Position numbers and translations under genes: made by a program. 29,711 nucleotides of DNA from Lachnospiraceae bacterium UBA3386. GTDB taxonomy: Bacteria > Bacillota > Clostridia > Lachnospirales > Lachnospiraceae. This document shows positions 9,456-15,914 of this stretch, piece by piece. The notes beneath the pieces were generated by a model. It did not search any database, was not told the DNA's origin, and was given only the letters and a program-made list of their open reading frames with translations. Each line of letters begins with the position of its first letter. The first letter of the stretch is position 1. The stretch lies in NCBI GenBank assembly GCA_002358875.1, contig DEPS01000148.1, forward strand, positions 51,232 to 80,942. Reading direction: 5' to 3'.

Positions 9456-10700
9456 ATGAGGATCAGCGAAACTCAGCTGCAGATGGTGGACAATCAGATC
9501 AAGAGACTGCTGAAGGCGGACAATTTCTACGGAAGGAAGCTGAAGGAAAAGGGCATAGAGGGTGTCCGCACGACAGAGGATTTCCTGCGGCTGCCGTTTT
9601 CCCATAAGCAGGACCTCAGGGATGCCTATCCGCTCGGACTGGCGGCAGTCCCGGAGGAGGAGATCGTGCGTATTCATTCTTCGTCCGGCACCACCGGAAC
9701 CCCTGTGATCATCCCTTATACGGCCAAGGATGTAGATGACTGGGCAGAGATGTTCAAGCGCTGCTATGAGTTCGCCGGGATCACGAACAGGGACCGCATT
9801 CAGATCACGCCGGGATACGGGCTGTGGACTGCAGGCATCGGATTTCAGAACGGAGCAGAAAAGCTGGGGGCCATGACGATTCCCATGGGCCCAGGTAATA
9901 CTCCCAAGCAGCTGAAATTTATGATCGATATGAAGGCTACGGTCCTGTGTGCTACCTCGAGCTACGCCCTTCTGCTGGCGGAGGAGATCGAGAAGCAGGG
10001 CATCTCGGACCAGATCTGCCTGAAAAAGGGCGTGATCGGCTCCGAGCGCTGGGGCGAGAAGATGCGTAAGCGCATCGCCACGGAGCTGGGGATAGAACTG
10101 TACGATATTTACGGCCTGACGGAGATCTATGGCCCCGGTATCGGGATCAACTGCCGCTATGACAAGGGAATGCACATCTGGGATGATTATGTTTATCTGG
10201 AGATTATCGATCCTGTAACCGGAGAAAATGTTCCTGACGGTGAATTCGGAGAGATCGTCCTGACGACCCTGGTGAAGGAGGGGGCTCCCCTGATCCGCTA
10301 CAGGACGCACGACATTTCCCGTATCATCCCGGGCGAGTGCCCCTGCGGATCACACTACCCCAGGATCGATGTGATCCAGGGACGCAGCGATGACATGGTC
10401 AAATTCAAGGGCGTGAATTTCTTCCCCAAACAGATCGAAGAGATCCTGGCACTGTTCCCTGAGGTGTCCAGTGAATACCAGATCCGTATCTCTCATCTTG
10501 ACAGGAGGGATACGCTGCGGCTCTATGTGGAGACCAACGGCAGCGTGAACTTCGCCGATCTGGCAGTCAGGCTGGCAGGAGAGATCAAGAGCAGGATCGG
10601 CTTCACGCCTCTGGTCAAGGTCGTGGAGATCGGTGTTCTGCCCCGAAGTGAAAAGAAGACAAAGCGCGTGATCGACGAGCGCTACGAAGATACAAAGTAA
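9456..10700 (+). CDS. paaK: Phenylacetate-CoA ligase (AMP-forming)
   Basis: Cytoplasmic acyl-adenylating enzyme that interconverts arylacetate, ATP and CoA with arylacetyl-CoA, AMP and PPi. Seen: the AMP-binding P-loop SSSGTTGTPVIIPYT, the adenylate motif YDIYGLTEIYGPG, the hinge region DMVKFKGVNFFP, and a C-terminal lysine in RSEKKTKRV. The 414 aa are slightly shorter than proteobacterial PaaK (about 430) and usual for anaerobic relatives. The start has AGGAGG seven bases upstream. It sits behind iorAB, which makes arylacetyl-CoA; the pair is widespread in anaerobes, where the ligase may run toward ATP formation or activate arylacetates for reverse carboxylation. The last 11 codons are part of a 72-bp tandem duplication. 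Confidence 0.92.
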   Translation: MRISETQLQMVDNQIKRLLKADNFYGRKLKEKGIEGVRTTEDFLRLPFSHKQDLRDAYPLGLAAVPEEEIVRIHSSSGTTGTPVIIPYTAKDVDDWAEMFKRCYEFAGITNRDRIQITPGYGLWTAGIGFQNGAEKLGAMTIPMGPGNTPKQLKFMIDMKATVLCATSSYALLLAEEIEKQGISDQICLKKGVIGSERWGEKMRKRIATELGIELYDIYGLTEIYGPGIGINCRYDKGMHIWDDYVYLEIIDPVTGENVPDGEFGEIVLTTLVKEGAPLIRYRTHDISRIIPGECPCGSHYPRIDVIQGRSDDMVKFKGVNFFPKQIEEILALFPEVSSEYQIRISHLDRRDTLRLYVETNGSVNFADLAVRLAGEIKSRIGFTPLVKVVEIGVLPRSEKKTKRVIDERYEDTK

Positions 10701-10811
10701 ACCTTCCGGGATCAGGCAAAGCCTTGGCCTGTGACGCCCGTGACCGACGAGCGCTGCGAAGATACAAAGTAAACCTTCCGGGATCAGGCAAAGCCCTGGC
10801 CTGTGACGCCT
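10668..10811 (+). repeat. 72-bp tandem duplication over the paaK 3' end
   Basis: Two adjacent copies (10668-10739 and 10740-10811) differ at only four positions, all transitions. The first copy includes the last 11 codons and stop of paaK plus 39 bases beyond; the second repeats this outside the gene. GTGATC at 10812 looks like the start of a third copy. The length is a multiple of three. Confidence 0.95.
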
Positions 10812-11011
10812 GTGATCATCTGAACATGAACATAAAAAATCCCACGAATCCATTCATCCTGGAAGTCGTGGGATTTTCTTTTGCGGTTATAGACTTTCCG
10901 GCTTTCCACAGTCCTTGTGACCGGTGAAATAGCCCATGTTCTTCGGCGCTGGCTGTTGAGCAGCCTGCGGGCCTTTTTGCCCAGCTTGTCCCTGGGGATA
11001 AATTTTTTCAT
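10784..11011 (-). CDS. Small basic conserved protein of clostridial type
   Basis: 75-aa protein of unknown function. The N-terminal 50 residues (MKKFIPRDKLGKKARR, TWAISPVTRTVESRKVYNRK) are very basic and resemble small uncharacterised proteins that I recall from other Clostridia; I know no function. The start is supported by AGAAAGGA six bases upstream. It lies 109 bases behind the DUF2828 gene on the same strand, probably in one transcript. The C-terminal part, from about residue 50, is encoded by the terminator hairpin and by the paaK repeat DNA, so the ancestral stop was probably lost and the tail is not conserved. Confidence 0.6.
   Translation of the reverse strand: MKKFIPRDKLGKKARRLLNSQRRRTWAISPVTRTVESRKVYNRKRKSHDFQDEWIRGIFYVHVQMITGVTGQGFA
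10836..10877. terminator. Bidirectional terminator, paaK versus small basic gene
   Basis: A perfect 12-bp stem, AAAATCCCACGA with TCGTGGGATTTT, encloses an 18-base loop. It is flanked by an A-run on the left and TTTTCTTTT on the right, so it can act on both strands between convergent transcripts. Confidence 0.88.
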
Positions 11012-11020
11012 ACGATTCCT

Positions 11021-11079
11021 TTCTGCGGCCGCTCTCAGGCGTCCGCAAATTGATCCTTTTCATATTCTGCGGCCGCTCT
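11021..11079. repeat. 15-bp direct repeat with GCGGCCGC core
   Basis: TTCTGCGGCCGCTCT occurs at 11021-11035 and 11065-11079, 44 bases apart, in the gap between the DUF2828 gene and the small basic gene. One copy abuts the ribosome binding site of the small gene. A deletion or duplication trace is possible. Confidence 0.7.
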
Positions 11080-11120
11080 TTGTGAATTGCGGGAGAGCCG
11101 CTTCTGACCGGTTGTTTTTA

Positions 11121-12620
11121 TCAGGCATGGATCATGGCATAGCGGTCACTGTTCAGGACGCGCAGCATGTGGTCCATCGGGGTGATGTTGCCGTCAAATT
11201 TGTGAGCAAGTGCATGAGTGCCGGCGCCGCTGGTCAGGGCTGTGCCTTTTGTATGCGCTGTCACCGGAGTCTGCATCTGCCAGCTGTTCACATTGTGGAA
11301 AACGACGGCAGGCATGTCGTAGCCGCAGGCTTCAAAAATTTTCCTGGCATTCTCGTACACTGTTTTATTGGCGTTCCTCATGCAGTAGTTGAATTCCATG
11401 TCCGAGAAAATATAAATGACCCGGGGAAGTTCTTTCTGCTTTGCACCGCTGTTTACCGCGGCCGTCAGGATCAGATAGAATACAGCTTCCAGGTTGGTAC
11501 TGCCGCCCCAGGGCAGGGTCCTGATATAGCGGAGCTTGTCACGCAGGGTGGCACCGTGAATTTCTACAAGATGCGGTGAGCTCTCAAATGTGATCAGGTG
11601 GTTGTGGAATAGTCCCTCACAGCGTTCGGCACAGTAAAGCCCCATGGCCTGGGAAATCAGAGCGGGAGTCAACGGGCCTTTGCTGAAGTACATGGATCCG
11701 GATGTATCCACCACGCTGATGGCGTTGACATTTCCTATTGTACCCGGCAGGTTGTTCCACAGCTGTTCAAGGACATCCATGCCTTCGGGCTCAGAAGAGC
11801 ACCAGTAACCCTTATTAAAGAAAGGACGCAGCACTTCGTAGGGGAACAGCGTCTCTGCGTGTATCAATTTATCAGAGCGCTCTGCCTCGGCAAGATATAT
11901 CCCGAAACGCAGGCCGTCGCTGCGTTGAAAAGCATTGCGGTACTTCAGCATCGCCTGGGCAGGTACTGCTTCGTAGTTGATCTTTTCAGGCGTCTTCCTG
12001 GTCAGCTGGCATTCCGTAAGTCCAATCCTGGCACGAAGAGAGGTGACCAGACGGCGGTAGCTCCTTTGGTCCATTCCAAGGGAACTGATCAGGCGTGCAG
12101 CTGTCTTTCGGGTGCGAGGGCTGGAAGCATTGTCCGAAGGGAGCCACTTGGCAAGGAGCGATATGTGGGCATCTTCTTCTCCTGCCTTCCTGCGCCTGAG
12201 CGCCGCTTCATCCTCTTCGAGCTGCTTTTTGATGACCTCAACCGCCTGTATTTTGGCTGGAGTGTTAAGCAGGCACAGGACATCATCCCAGCGGCCGAAT
12301 TCGGCGATATACTCTGTGTTCTTCCTTGCGGATTCCGGCCAGGAAAAGGCTACATGCCGAAGGAGGGTCCTGAAAAGCTTCCGCTCGCCCATGCCGCCGC
12401 GGATATCCCGCAGGTGGAAGAGAAGCTTCATGGCGAGCTCCGGCGTCTCTATATACGCGCGGTCGAACAGCCTGATCTGATCCGCAGGCCTGCGATAGCG
12501 CATACCTCCGGCAACTGCAAAGAAATCCAGGCAGGCGCTGCCGGTGCTTCTGTGTGTCTTTGCGCCATTGAGCGTTCTCGTATAATTGGCTTCTGTTTTT
12601 AAATTGTCCAGATAGCTCAT
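11121..12620 (-). CDS. DUF2828 family protein (TROVE/Ro60-like, vWA)
   Basis: 499-aa protein related to the RNA-binding Ro60/TROVE group. The N-terminal two thirds are helical, with family signatures RDIRGGMGER (71-80), GRWDDVL and LAKWLPSDN. The C-terminal part is a von Willebrand A fold with an intact MIDAS: DTSGSM at 305-310, the metal-binding Thr in GGSTNLEA (about 375) and FSDMEF at 405-410, which is diagnostic for DUF2828. Ro60 relatives bind misfolded and Y RNAs; bacterial DUF2828 members are uncharacterised, so an RNA role is inferred. The start has GGAGG eight bases upstream. Upstream lies a long hairpin-rich stretch, and a tiny basic protein follows in the same direction. Confidence 0.85.
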   Translation of the reverse strand: MSYLDNLKTEANYTRTLNGAKTHRSTGSACLDFFAVAGGMRYRRPADQIRLFDRAYIETPELAMKLLFHLRDIRGGMGERKLFRTLLRHVAFSWPESARKNTEYIAEFGRWDDVLCLLNTPAKIQAVEVIKKQLEEDEAALRRRKAGEEDAHISLLAKWLPSDNASSPRTRKTAARLISSLGMDQRSYRRLVTSLRARIGLTECQLTRKTPEKINYEAVPAQAMLKYRNAFQRSDGLRFGIYLAEAERSDKLIHAETLFPYEVLRPFFNKGYWCSSEPEGMDVLEQLWNNLPGTIGNVNAISVVDTSGSMYFSKGPLTPALISQAMGLYCAERCEGLFHNHLITFESSPHLVEIHGATLRDKLRYIRTLPWGGSTNLEAVFYLILTAAVNSGAKQKELPRVIYIFSDMEFNYCMRNANKTVYENARKIFEACGYDMPAVVFHNVNSWQMQTPVTAHTKGTALTSGAGTHALAHKFDGNITPMDHMLRVLNSDRYAMIHA

Positions 12621-12643
12621 CCTTTTTACCTCCTTTCCTTCAT

Positions 12644-12900
12644 GCTTTCAGCTTTACGAAAGCACTGCTGGCGGCATTTCAGCCGCCGCAAGGCCAGCAG
12701 GTTATTCCGGCAGAAAGTGCCCGCAGGGGCGTTCCCACGGGAGTGATCCATCCGGAACGCGCGATTTCGCCGATGCGCGGATCCGGTGACAGACGGCAGC
12801 AGCCTTCCTTCGCCCTCAGAAGGCCCGGTCATCATGGGCATTTCAGCCCATGAGCCGTTGCGGCTGCCTGCGGAGAACCGTCCTCGTTCCCCGATTCCTT
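12644..12900 (-). other. Hairpin-rich leader of the DUF2828 gene, candidate structured RNA
   Basis: Read on the - strand, this stretch carries a chain of stems: CATGGGC/GCCCATG (12833-12852) and GGCGGC/GCCGCC (12670-12687), both closing an identical six-base loop TGAAAT; GCGTTCC/GGAACGC near 12730-12755; and GCTTTC/GAAAGC (12644-12663) next to the ribosome binding site. The overlapping reading frames look non-coding. It could be a 5' leader or a separate RNA partner of the Ro-like protein. No conservation data are available to me. Confidence 0.4.
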
Positions 12901-13430
12901 TCTGCTTCATATTCACACTGCTGTCCTCCCCGTTTCGGGTGGTTTTGGCAGAGAATGCTGCGCACCGTGCGTTCACATCGCCATCCGCCAGCCATGTTAA
13001 TGACGACCTGTGTTACCGTTCCGTATCGCAAGGTTCTGTCCATGGTTCGCTTCCGGCTCCGCTTCAGCCGCGGTGTTTTGCACGTCGGTCGTGGCGGGCG
13101 CCATAATGAACAAAGATAAATCAACCGGATTTGAAGCAGACGCGAAAATAATTAATTCAAATAGACGTTTATTTCTGTCAGAAGTCCATCGGTCCGTACC
13201 TCTTTCCGGAACGGTTAAGGCATGGTTCACTGGTTCCACACGGCCTGGCATTTGAGGCTTTCTCATGTGTTTCCTTCTTTGTGTTTTCTGACAGCGCTGC
13301 TGTATGCGCCTGGATCCGGCAAGGAAATCTTTTTCACCAGAAGTCGGTTCTCTGCCTGACTTCTTTCTCCGGGAAAGTGTTTTGTTCCCTGTCGATGACT
13401 ATATGATAACAGCACCGGATGGAGCCGTCA
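12901..13430 (-). other. No convincing gene; one weak 89-aa ORF
   Basis: The stretch between the DUF2828 leader and the deformylase terminator. On the - strand an ORF at 13266-12997 (89 aa) has AGAAGGAAAC before its ATG, but its composition looks random and I recognise nothing in it. AGAAGTC/GACTTCT forms a 7-bp stem near 13340-13365, and an AT-rich block at 13141-13175 could hold a promoter, without a clear pair of hexamers. Confidence 0.4.
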
Positions 13431-13488
13431 TTAAACCTGTGGTTTAAAAAAAGGCGGCTCATCAAGCTGTAATGCTGAGACACAGCGG

Positions 13489-13526
13489 AAAAAAATCCCT
13501 GGCAGATCGTGACGATCTCCAGGGAT
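13489..13526 (-). terminator. Terminator of the peptide deformylase operon
   Basis: ATCCCTGG and CCAGGGAT pair across 13495-13526, extended by AGATCG/CGATCT with one bulged base. On the - strand a run of seven T follows directly. It lies just behind the def stop. Confidence 0.9.
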
Positions 13527-13539
13527 GGAAAGAAATTGC

Positions 13540-13950
13540 CTATATGATTCGTCCCTCAAGATGATCGCACTCGTGCTGGATGATCTGAGCTGTCCATCCT
13601 GAGTATTTCTGACGATTCTTTTTCCAGCTGCTGTCGTAATATTCGACTTCAATATTTTTATAGCGGGTCGTCTTGCGGACACCGGACAGGGAGAGGCATC
13701 CTTCCTCTGTCTCGTAAGGCGAATCCTTTTGTACGATTACGGGATTGTACATGACAACATTGAGAATGCCCATGCTCACGATGATGACCCGCTTCTTTAC
13801 CCCGATCATGTTTGCCGCCATCCCGACACAGCGGTCCTGGTTGGCGCGCAGTGTATCCGTCAGATCCTGACCGACAGACAGATCCTGTTTCGTTGCCGGC
13901 CCGGACTTCTGACCGAGAAAAAATGTGTCTTTTACAATTGGCCTGATCAT
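13540..13950 (-). CDS. def: Peptide deformylase, short form
   Basis: Metalloenzyme that removes the N-formyl group from nascent proteins. 136 aa, shorter than the 165-190 aa of standard deformylases but usual for a clostridial short form. Motif 2 is EEGCLSLSG (metal Cys) and motif 3 is QHECDHLEG (HExxH, two metal His and the catalytic Glu). Motif 1 reads GMAANMIG, with Asn where the canonical GxGxAAxQ has the Gln that contacts the substrate. The ribosome binding site AGGAGA overlaps the stop of the preceding 66-aa gene, and the gap is six bases, so the two are translationally coupled. It may be a second deformylase or one with altered substrate preference. Confidence 0.85.
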   Translation of the reverse strand: MIRPIVKDTFFLGQKSGPATKQDLSVGQDLTDTLRANQDRCVGMAANMIGVKKRVIIVSMGILNVVMYNPVIVQKDSPYETEEGCLSLSGVRKTTRYKNIEVEYYDSSWKKNRQKYSGWTAQIIQHECDHLEGRII

Positions 13951-13956
13951 TGAAAT

Positions 13957-14157
13957 CTATCTCCTGTAGTCAGCTGATATTTCCGCAAAGGACCGCCTGC
14001 CGGCTATATAGTCATAGTATGCAGTCTCCGGAGTCTTTCCGCGGAACACCTGACAGTTTCCGCACATATCGCAGTCGGCAATACAGGGATATCTTTTTTT
14101 TATGTAATCTCTGCGTTCATCTTCCGTTGATTCAAAAATACCCGGAGGGTTTTTCAT
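13957..14157 (-). CDS. Small Cys-cluster protein (66 aa), coupled to def
   Basis: Uncharacterised small protein with CIADCDMCGNC, a DCxxCxxC cluster likely to bind metal or an Fe-S cluster, followed by YYDYIAGRRSFAEISADYR. This layout matches the 71-aa protein encoded just upstream (DCEFCSGC, then YQPYIDGEKEIREINAQYR), so the two are paralogues. The ribosome binding site is weak: GAGGTG lies about six bases before the ATG. Its stop overlaps the deformylase ribosome binding site. Function unknown. Confidence 0.7.
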   Translation of the reverse strand: MKNPPGIFESTEDERRDYIKKRYPCIADCDMCGNCQVFRGKTPETAYYDYIAGRRSFAEISADYRR

Positions 14158-14186
14158 TATACTTCACCTCGAATTATCGGCCTGCT

Positions 14187-14234
14187 TTAATAGCCCGGCC
14201 TTAATAGCCGACCTTAATAGTCCTGCCCTGATAG
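14187..14234. repeat. Degenerate 14-bp tandem repeat
   Basis: TTAATAGcc-type units start at 14187, 14201, 14214 and 14228 (periods 14, 13, 14) in the gap between the two small Cys-protein genes. Confidence 0.7.
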
Positions 14235-14271
14235 CCCTATTTTATTTGTCCGGCATTATATGCCGTGCTTT

Positions 14272-14297
14272 CTTAATGCACAAACTTAATGCACAAA
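14272..14297. repeat. 13-bp tandem duplication over a stop codon
   Basis: CTTAATGCACAAA is present twice, at 14272-14284 and 14285-14297. The second copy contains the stop and last codons (F-V-H-stop) of the 71-aa gene; the first repeats them beyond the stop. Confidence 0.9.
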
Positions 14298-14501
14298 CGG
14301 AGCACGGTACTGTGCATTGATTTCCCTGATCTCTTTCTCGCCGTCGATGTAGGGCTGGTAGATGCTCTCAATCCTGCCTCCGCCGCGGTTGTCACAGCCG
14401 GAACAGAATTCACAGTCGATCCCGCAGGCGCCCCAAAGGGCCTGGTGGACGATCTGAATGCGCTCTTCACGTGTTGTATCTTTGATTAAAAGCGATTTCA
14501 T
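14286..14501 (-). CDS. Small Cys-cluster protein (71 aa)
   Basis: Uncharacterised small protein of a type I recall from Lachnospiraceae genomes. An N-terminal helix (MKSLLIKDTTREERIQIVHQ) precedes CGIDCEFCSGCDNRGGGR, a likely metal or Fe-S site, and YQPYIDGEKEIREINAQYR. AAGGAGG lies nine bases before the ATG, a strong site. It shares its layout with the 66-aa protein downstream. Two hairpins precede the gene. Function unknown; a small electron-transfer or metal-handling protein would fit the cysteines. Confidence 0.75.
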   Translation of the reverse strand: MKSLLIKDTTREERIQIVHQALWGACGIDCEFCSGCDNRGGGRIESIYQPYIDGEKEIREINAQYRAPFVH

Positions 14502-14524
14502 TGGATGGATCCTCCTTATTCTCT

Positions 14525-14578
14525 ATGCCGCACGTTAGTGCGGCATCCCAAGGAGAAAGCCCGGAACGGGTTTCTCCG
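14525..14578. other. Two strong hairpins between gpsA and the 71-aa gene
   Basis: ATGCCGCAC/GTGCGGCAT (14525-14546) is a perfect 9-bp stem with a GTTA loop. GGAGAAA-CCCG pairs with CGGG-TTTCTCC (about 14552-14577) with one bulge. They lie downstream of gpsA on the - strand and could stop transcription or protect the RNA, but no T-run follows on the - strand. The rest of the gap (14579-14643) holds nothing I recognise. Confidence 0.6.
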
Positions 14579-14643
14579 ATGGGATCAGGCAATTTGCTTT
14601 TCTTTGTGAAGCACCGCCGTAATACAGGTATGTTTCTTTATCT

Positions 14644-15786
14644 TCACCGGATCGTAAGTGCTCCGGTTCGGATGGCTTCCGAGAGGAGTTTTGCGAAGTA
14701 GTGTTCACCGTCGCCCGTGGCTACCTCTGATTTTTTCCTGCGGCCCATGAGCTTCGCGGCGGCCTCTGTCGGATCAGCTCCGCATCGGATGACGCCGTCC
14801 ATAAATGCGACGATCGGCATTTCGACGCCGTACTGTACAGCGAGTCGGACAGCGGCGGGAAGGGCATTGATGCCCTCGACAACCATGCCGACCTGTTTCA
14901 CAGCTTCTTCCGGAGTGCTTCCCGTGCCGATCAGGAATCCTGCCCTGTTGTTGCGGCTGTGGCGGCTGGTTGCGGTGACGATCAGGTCGCCCATGCCGGC
15001 CAGGCCGTAGAAGGTCTGTTCCTTGCAGCCCATTTTGACACCCAGCCGTTTGATCTCAGCCAGTCCGCGGGTGATCAGAGCCGCGCGCGCATTGTCACCG
15101 TAGCCGAGGCCGGTCGAGATACCTGCGGAAAGCGCGATTACGTTTTTCAGTGCCCCGCACAGCTCCACGCCCTTGATGTCTGTGTTTGTGTAGACACGAA
15201 GGCAGGTCGGCTGGTCCGGGGATCCCATAAAGACGTCCTGTACGATTTCCGCCGCCTCGAGGTCCTCGCTTGCAGACACGATCGTCGTAGGAAGGTCCAT
15301 CGCGACTTCCTCTGCATGCGTGGGGCCTGAGAGGGCGACGATGCGCACACCTGCAGGACCTGCAGTTCCGCGGAGTTTTTCGGTATCGTTATCCTGATCG
15401 GTCTTTGCTGTCTTCTCAAGTTCACTCCGGATGACCTCGGACATTGTCATGAGTGTGTCCGCCTCAATCCCTTTCGCAACGTCCACAATCAGCTGTCCGT
15501 CGGGAATATAGGGACGTGCCGCCGCTGCGGTAGGGCGCACGAAAACGGAAGGTACCGCGAACAGCAGGATGTCCTTCCCTGTACAGACATCCTCAATGGA
15601 TTTCGTGAACCCCAGGGCCTGCGGTATTTTCATTTCCGGCAGGTTGGGATGTATGCGGGTTGCCAGCAGGCTGTCAATCTCCTGTCCCAGGGCAGACCAC
15701 ACCAGGACGTCATTGCCCGCATTACACAGCATGCGCGCCAGCGCCATGCCCCAGGTTCCTGCACCAAGTACGCCAATTTTCTTCAT
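14644..15786 (-). CDS. gpsA: Glycerol-3-phosphate dehydrogenase [NAD(P)+]
   Basis: Cytoplasmic enzyme that reduces dihydroxyacetone phosphate to sn-glycerol 3-phosphate for phospholipid synthesis. Seen: the Rossmann motif GVLGAGTWGMALA at the N-terminus, LSGPTHAEEV, the catalytic Lys in GALKNVIALSAGI, and GLAGMGDLIVT with RHSRNNRAGF. The start at 15786 is preferred: AGGAGA lies seven bases upstream, and the ATG at 15801 would overlap this site. At 380 aa it is longer than typical GpsA (about 330-345), owing to an inserted acidic and polar loop (near TAKTDQDNDTEKLRG) before the GPTHAEE motif and a C-terminal tail after the GRRKKSE region. No partner gene is obvious; PlsX/PlsY genes are absent. 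Confidence 0.93.
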   Translation of the reverse strand: MKKIGVLGAGTWGMALARMLCNAGNDVLVWSALGQEIDSLLATRIHPNLPEMKIPQALGFTKSIEDVCTGKDILLFAVPSVFVRPTAAAARPYIPDGQLIVDVAKGIEADTLMTMSEVIRSELEKTAKTDQDNDTEKLRGTAGPAGVRIVALSGPTHAEEVAMDLPTTIVSASEDLEAAEIVQDVFMGSPDQPTCLRVYTNTDIKGVELCGALKNVIALSAGISTGLGYGDNARAALITRGLAEIKRLGVKMGCKEQTFYGLAGMGDLIVTATSRHSRNNRAGFLIGTGSTPEEAVKQVGMVVEGINALPAAVRLAVQYGVEMPIVAFMDGVIRCGADPTEAAAKLMGRRKKSEVATGDGEHYFAKLLSEAIRTGALTIR

Positions 15787-15806
15787 TTCTATTCTCCTCA
15801 TCGCAG

Positions 15807-15891
15807 ATGCGGGTTTTGCCGCATGTAATTATCTGAAGTATTTTCCTGTCCGGCCGCAGGTACGGCATGGAAAGACTGTGATCTTTCTATG
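15807..15891. other. Two hairpins between the HTH-AAA gene and gpsA
   Basis: GCATGGAAAGA/TCTTTCTATGC (15866-15891) is an 11-bp stem with one G-T pair, lying just behind the stop of the HTH-AAA gene. ATGCGG/CCGCAT (15807-15824) lies just before the gpsA ribosome binding site. They may end one transcript and shape the leader of the next. Confidence 0.5.
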
Positions 15892-15914
15892 CTTCTATAA
15901 TAGACCATTACACC

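Noticed and set aside
10889..11063. Alternative 58-codon - strand frame starting at 11063
   Set aside because: It overlaps the small basic gene in another frame, has no ribosome binding site and looks compositional.
12626..12976. 116-codon - strand frame upstream of the DUF2828 gene
   Set aside because: No ribosome binding site, random composition, and it overlaps the start of the next gene's leader; hairpins explain the region better.
13124..13140. TTCAAATCC on the - strand as a tRNA T-loop
   Set aside because: The flanking bases do not form a T stem and no acceptor or anticodon arm was found.
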